From an uncultured Prevotella sp. (GTDB lineage: Bacteria; Bacteroidota; Bacteroidia; Bacteroidales; Bacteroidaceae), in contig UQZX01000043.1 in the NCBI GenBank assembly GCA_900545525.1, forward strand, positions 1-17,160: DNA of 17,160 nt, written 5' to 3'. The first letter of the stretch is position 1; every line of letters begins with the position of its first letter. Below the pieces are notes generated by a model that saw nothing but the letters and a program-made list of their open reading frames with translations, was not told the DNA's origin and did no database searches. A program made the position numbers and the translations under genes. This document shows, piece by piece, positions 14,486-17,160 of the stretch.

Positions 14486-15409
14486 CTTCCCCAAGAAATC
14501 CAACGCACTCTTCACGATGCCGTCGGCATCAAGTCCATAATGCCTGAAGATTTCCTTGTTAGTTCCGTGAACCACGTCTTCGTCGGGTATACCGAGTATT
14601 CTCACGGGAACAGGATTTTCCGAAATAATCTCCGTCACCATTGCCCCAAGACCGCCGAACATGCTGTGTTCCTCTACGGTTATAATCCGCCCGGTGTCGG
14701 CAGCAGCCTTGAGCACAGCCTCCTTGTCGCATGGCTTTATCGACGACATGTCGAGCACACGTGCAGCCACGCCCTGCTCTTTCAGCGCCTTGCCTGCCTG
14801 AAGTGCGTGCCATACGGTCTCTCCCGCCGCGATTATCGTCAGGTCCTTGCCGTCCATGAGCATGTTTGCCTTGCCGAGGGCGAACTCAAAGTCGTCGTTC
14901 TCATACACCTCGGGCACTGCCGCACGTCCAACGCGCACGTATACAGGCTCGGGATAGTCTACGAGCAGCTCCACCAGCTTGCGTGTCTGACGCGCGTCGC
15001 ACGGCAGCACGATGTTCATGCCGGGGAATGTGCGCAGCGCGGCGATGTCGTGCAGGCTGTGGTGTGTTGCTCCGAGGGCACCGTATGCCACGCCGCCGCT
15101 CACGCCGAGTATCTTCACCGGATTGCGGCTGTATGCAAGGTCAACCTTCACCTGCTCCAGACTGCGTGCCACGTAGAAGCACGCCGGTCCGCAGACAAAC
15201 ACTTTCTTGCCGCTGTGTGCCAGTCCGGCGGATATGCCCACGGCATCCTGCTCGGCTATTCCGCACTCCACAAACTGTTCGGGCAGCTGGTCGGCAAAGT
15301 CGCCAAGCGTCACCGAGCCGCGCGCATCGGATGTCACGGCAACGATGTCCTTGTCTTTCTTAGCCAGTTCCAACAATGTATCTGTAAAACTTTTTCTACA
15401 TGCTATCAT
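14480..15409 (-). CDS. transketolase C-terminal subunit (candidate apulose-4-phosphate transketolase)
   Basis: A 309-residue protein with the pyrimidine-binding and C-terminal domains of a thiamine-diphosphate transketolase. The catalytic glutamate that activates the cofactor is E53 in ECGIAEQDAVGISAGLA. The loop YGALGATHHSLHDIAAL (109-125) supplies His116/117 near the active site. The C-terminal domain covers about 185-309. It must pair with the adjacent N-terminal subunit (13-base gap) to form an active enzyme. Split transketolases of this size are common in dedicated sugar pathways and distinct from the full-length housekeeping Tkt of about 660 residues. In the D-apiose route, such a two-subunit enzyme transfers a ketol unit from apulose 4-phosphate to glyceraldehyde 3-phosphate; that role is inferred from context. 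Confidence 0.87.
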   Translation of the reverse strand: MIACRKSFTDTLLELAKKDKDIVAVTSDARGSVTLGDFADQLPEQFVECGIAEQDAVGISAGLAHSGKKVFVCGPACFYVARSLEQVKVDLAYSRNPVKILGVSGGVAYGALGATHHSLHDIAALRTFPGMNIVLPCDARQTRKLVELLVDYPEPVYVRVGRAAVPEVYENDDFEFALGKANMLMDGKDLTIIAAGETVWHALQAGKALKEQGVAARVLDMSSIKPCDKEAVLKAAADTGRIITVEEHSMFGGLGAMVTEIISENPVPVRILGIPDEDVVHGTNKEIFRHYGLDADGIVKSALDFLGKK

Positions 15410-15422
15410 ATCTTCCGTGTTT

Positions 15423-16259
15423 TTAAAGGTTGTCTATTCTTTCGGTTATCTCCTTCATCGCAGCCTCATACTGCTCCTGCGACGGCACGCCGTGATGCCA
15501 CTTTGCGATGTTCTCCATGAACGACACGCCCTTGCCCTTCGTGGTCTCCGACACCAGCAGGTGTGGTTTGCCGTTGGTATAGTCTATGCTGTTGAACGTG
15601 TCGATGATGCTCTGCATGTCGTCGCCGTTCATTGTCTTCACGTCCCAGCCGAATGCCGACCACCTGTCGTGTATGTTGTCTATGCCCATCACGTTCTCCG
15701 TGTTGCCGCTAATCTGCAGGTGGTTGCGGTCTATTATAGCCACGAGGTTGTCCAGATGATACTGGTTGCCGGCCATTGCCGCCTCGTATATGGAGCCTTC
15801 GCCCTGCTCGCCGTCGCCCATGAGCACAACGGTCTTGTAAGCCTTGCCGTCCATCTTTGCCGCTATCGCCATTCCCACGCCTATGGGCAGCCCGTGACCG
15901 AGCGCGCCGGTGTTAACCTCGATGCCGCTCACCTCTATCGTGGGGTGTCCGGAAAGCACCGAACCGTACTGTCCGAGGGTGTCGAGCACCTCTTTTTTAA
16001 GAAAGCCCTTTGACTCGAGTGTAACATAGAGAGCCTCCACACAGTGCCCCTTGCTGAGCACGAAACGGTCGCGGTCTGTGTTTTTCGGGTCCGCGGCATT
16101 TACATTCAGAATGTCAAAATACAGAGCCGTAAGCACGTTCAGGCACGAAAGGTCGCCACCGATGTGTCCCGCCTTGGCATTGTAGATAACTTCGATAAGC
16201 CGTCTGCGGTTGATTTCAGACTGCTTGATGAGTTCGTTTATTTTCATAATATCGTTCAT
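15423..16259 (-). CDS. transketolase N-terminal subunit (candidate apulose-4-phosphate transketolase)
   Basis: A 278-residue thiamine-diphosphate-binding half of a split transketolase. The cofactor motif starts at G148-D149-G150 (MGDGEQGEGSIYEA) and closes with N179 in IIDRNH. Active-site histidines appear as H32 (AGHIGGDLS), H72 (SKGHCVEALY) and GALGHGLPIGVGMA (118-131). This is the first gene of the operon, starting 15 bases downstream of a strong -7 box. ATG 16259 is used; ATG 16247 (MKINELI) is an equally plausible start, four residues shorter. It partners the C-terminal subunit immediately downstream. Paired with a GlpK-like kinase and a FucI-family isomerase, a pathway-specific role rather than the pentose phosphate pathway is likely. 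Confidence 0.88.
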   Translation of the reverse strand: MNDIMKINELIKQSEINRRRLIEVIYNAKAGHIGGDLSCLNVLTALYFDILNVNAADPKNTDRDRFVLSKGHCVEALYVTLESKGFLKKEVLDTLGQYGSVLSGHPTIEVSGIEVNTGALGHGLPIGVGMAIAAKMDGKAYKTVVLMGDGEQGEGSIYEAAMAGNQYHLDNLVAIIDRNHLQISGNTENVMGIDNIHDRWSAFGWDVKTMNGDDMQSIIDTFNSIDYTNGKPHLLVSETTKGKGVSFMENIAKWHHGVPSQEQYEAAMKEITERIDNL

Positions 16260-16273
16260 TTAATAATGTCTTA

Positions 16274-16305
16274 CAAATTTAAAATAATTAAATAAAAAGA
16301 CCAAA
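16274..16305 (-). promoter_or_regulatory. promoter of the transketolase-kinase-isomerase operon
   Basis: The minus strand reads TAAATTTG (16274-16281), a perfect TAnnTTTG, with TTTG exactly 20 bases upstream (16302-16305). The leader is only about 10 bases. No regulator gene or obvious operator palindrome is next to it. Confidence 0.8.
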
Positions 16306-16412
16306 AAAAGCCGGTATTAACCTGCCATATTAATTTTATTTAATGGTTTGCCCGCTGCAGCCGGCAGACACCGCAAAGCCGTCGCGGAGTGCCATGGCGG
16401 CGTCCCCAAAGG

Positions 16413-16549
16413 ACATATATCATCTTCCGTCTTCCCAAACGCCGTCTTTCAGGCTCCAATATGCCGTCTTTTGCACGCCGGAAGGGCACTTTTTGGAGGC
16501 TAAAAGATATCATCCTGGTCTTCAACATGTTACATGCAAGCTTTTGAAA
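16413..16549 (-). repeat. 22-base-unit hairpin element, copy 3
   Basis: Four consecutive 22-base units lie at 16462-16483, 16484-16505, 16506-16527 and 16528-16549. Units on the opposite strand lie to the left, over about 16413-16456, and a further lone unit is at 16594-16615. The centre GCCGTCTTTCAGGCTCC..GCCGTCTTTTGC parallels copies 1 and 2. Same orientation as copy 2. Confidence 0.75.
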
Positions 16550-16634
16550 CATGTTAGCAGAAGTAAGGAGTAAAGGGAGTAAGGAGGTAAATATGTTGCA
16601 GGCGGGCTTTTGAAATGTGTTACCAGGGCATGAA

Positions 16635-16677
16635 AAAGACAAAGGACACAACCGCTGAAGCTGTGTCCTTTGTCTTT
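16635..16677 (-). terminator. intrinsic terminator of the tRNA gene
   Basis: A perfect 16-base stem (AAAGACAAAGGACACA at 16635-16650 with 16662-16677) with an 11-base loop. On the minus strand it is followed by a T-rich tail (CTTTTTC). It begins 4 bases after the tRNA 3' end. Confidence 0.85.
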
Positions 16678-16680
16678 CGG

Positions 16681-16754
16681 TGGGCCAACCAGGGCTTGAA
16701 CCTGGGACCTCCAGATTATGAGTCTGTTGCTCTAACCAACTGAGCTATAAGCCC
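16681..16754 (-). tRNA. tRNA-Met (anticodon CAU)
   Basis: A 74-base cloverleaf read on the minus strand: acceptor GGGCTTA / TTGGCCC with discriminator A, D arm GCTC-AGTTGGTTA-GAGC, anticodon loop CTCATAA (CAU), variable AGGTC, T arm CCAGG-TTCAAGC-CCTGG. CCA is not encoded. Pair 6-67 is a T-T mismatch and 27-43 is A-G. The 1-72 pair is G-C, unlike E. coli initiator tRNA, so elongator Met is the likely type. An Ile2 (lysidine CAU) identity cannot be excluded by eye. It has its own promoter (16790-16797) and terminator. Confidence 0.9.
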
Positions 16755-16789
16755 GGCTTTACCGCGATATTGGGTAAAGATTTCGGCTG

Positions 16790-16820
16790 CAAAGGTACAC
16801 TTATTTGATGATATCTCCAA
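16790..16820 (-). promoter_or_regulatory. promoter of the tRNA gene
   Basis: The minus strand reads TACCTTTG (16790-16797), a perfect -7 box, with TTTG 20 bases upstream. The tRNA 5' end is about 35 bases downstream. Confidence 0.75.
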
Positions 16821-16935
16821 ATTTTTTCGCGACAAATAAGCCGTTTATGCCCTAAAAAAGCCGTTTTTATATGAAATTTACGTTAAAATAAGCGTGCGGC
16901 AGAGCGTGTGGAACGCTTTTTCGGGTCTTTTATAT

Positions 16936-16943
16936 TAACTTTG
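16936..16943 (+). promoter_or_regulatory. -7 box with no recognisable gene after it
   Basis: TAACTTTG is a perfect TAnnTTTG box on the plus strand. Within the window it leads only into the RNase P-like segment and repeats. Confidence 0.55.
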
Positions 16944-16947
16944 CCTG

Positions 16948-17035
16948 CGCATCTGCGGAAGCGCAACTGCCGGAGATTTTTCCACGGATTTTATGAGAAT
17001 AAAAAGCCGGAGGAAAGTCCGGAACCGCCTTCCCG
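16948..17035 (+). ncRNA. possible rnpB (RNase P RNA) 5' fragment
   Basis: GGAGGAAAGTCCGG near 17010-17024 matches the conserved region that follows P3 in bacterial RNase P RNA. It lies about 65 bases after the expected transcript start, the usual distance, and is preceded by a P3-like hairpin ATTTTAT-GAGA-ATAAAA. The expected continuation (GGGCAGGGTGC..GGTAACGCC type) is missing. Instead a shared intergenic repeat begins at 17044. It may be a truncated remnant, or chance: the motif is also a small palindrome here. Confidence 0.33.
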
Positions 17036-17043
17036 CCTGTTTT

Positions 17044-17101
17044 AACGTGAGTTCGGTGAACCATACAAACCACCCCTGCCCCTCCTTTTGAAAAGGAGGG
17101 G
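17044..17101 (+). repeat. AACGTGAGTTC repeat, copy 2, with C/G-rich hairpin
   Basis: This matches 4538-4583 over about 46 bases (AACGTGAGTTC .. ACAAACCACCCCTGC .. CTCC). It then forms an inverted repeat CCCCTCCTTTT / AAAAGGAGGGG (17079-17089 with 17091-17101). Confidence 0.65.
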
Positions 17102-17104
17102 ACG

Positions 17105-17160
17105 ATGAGTAAGGGAGTAAGGAGTAAAGTATTAGGAAGTTAAAGAAGTTATGGGAAGTT
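17105..17160. repeat. purine-rich short-period repeats at the right edge
   Basis: GAGTAAG heptamers (17105-17128) are followed by a GAAGTTA array of period about 10 that runs off the window. Same pairing of repeat types as 2386-2486. The 16755-17160 stretch otherwise holds the tRNA promoter, an orphan -7 box and the RNase P-like segment, with no protein gene seen. Confidence 0.6.

Larger units (their letters stand above)
16260..16680. other. gap between sugar operon promoter and tRNA
   Basis: No protein gene is supported. From left to right there is the operon promoter, an AT-rich stretch, the third 22-base-unit element (16413-16549), GGAGTAA heptamers (about 16562-16589), a stray 22-base unit (16594-16615) and the tRNA terminator (16635-16677). 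Confidence 0.7.

Noticed and set aside
14540..15520. 326-residue plus-strand ORF opposite the transketolase C half
   Set aside because: Antisense shadow of a conserved gene, with no recognisable domain.
16340..16651. ORFs of 76 (plus) and 103 (minus) residues upstream of the tRNA
   Set aside because: Both are translations of 22-base units and GGAGTAA heptamers; no independent coding signal.
16993..17091. 32-codon ORF starting MRIKSRRK after the orphan promoter
   Set aside because: It ends inside a shared intergenic repeat and overlaps the RNase P-like block; no sign of protein conservation.

Overview
The window looks like chromosomal DNA of a Prevotella-like member of the Bacteroidales. The main evidence is the recurring Bacteroidota promoter -7 box TAnnTTTG, seen upstream of at least six transcription units and several times with a TTTG box 19-20 bases further upstream. 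Other support comes from the lack of Shine-Dalgarno sequences, moderate GC content, and gaps packed with short-period repeats. No prophage, transposase, CRISPR array or rRNA is visible.

Layout. 83-2244 (minus) is a two-gene unit: a PfkB sugar kinase followed by an FprA-type flavodiiron protein. 2245-2990 is a repeat-rich gap. 2991-4229 (plus) is an M16 zinc peptidase. 4230-5065 is a second repeat-rich gap holding a probable minus-strand small RNA (about 4243-4404) with its own promoter and terminator. 5066-6824 (minus) is a papain/bleomycin-hydrolase-type lipoprotein peptidase followed by a HAD phosphatase. A divergent promoter region separates it from a plus-strand unit at 6984-9364: U32 peptidase-family (RNA hydroxylation) protein, SufE, and SpoU/TrmH RNA methyltransferase. 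9513-11021 (plus) is an acyl-CoA:carboxylate CoA-transferase. It converges on the next operon at a long perfect hairpin that can terminate both strands.

The most interesting genes are at 11220-16259 (minus): transketolase N half, transketolase C half, a glycerol-kinase-like FGGY kinase and an L-fucose/L-arabinose isomerase-family protein. A Bacteroidota promoter precedes the first gene. The set isomerase + kinase + two-part transketolase fits the transketolase route for the branched plant pentose D-apiose (apiose to apulose, to apulose 4-phosphate, to xylulose 5-phosphate + dihydroxyacetone phosphate). The kinase is nearly canonical GlpK, but two glycerol-contacting positions (E. coli Q246 and F270) are both Ser, so it is unlikely to be a housekeeping glycerol kinase. 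The pathway assignment is an inference.

The right end holds a tRNA with anticodon CAU (minus) with promoter and terminator. A plus-strand promoter then leads into sequence resembling the 5' end of RNase P RNA, which breaks off into repeats.

The gaps hold several repeat families that recur inside the window: a 141-145 bp MITE-like hairpin (two copies, inverted, flanking the M16 gene), a hairpin element built from degenerate 22-base units (three copies), arrays with periods of 7, 9 and 10 bases, and a shared AACGTGAGTTC segment (two copies). The sugar operon itself is interrupted by such arrays between its genes.
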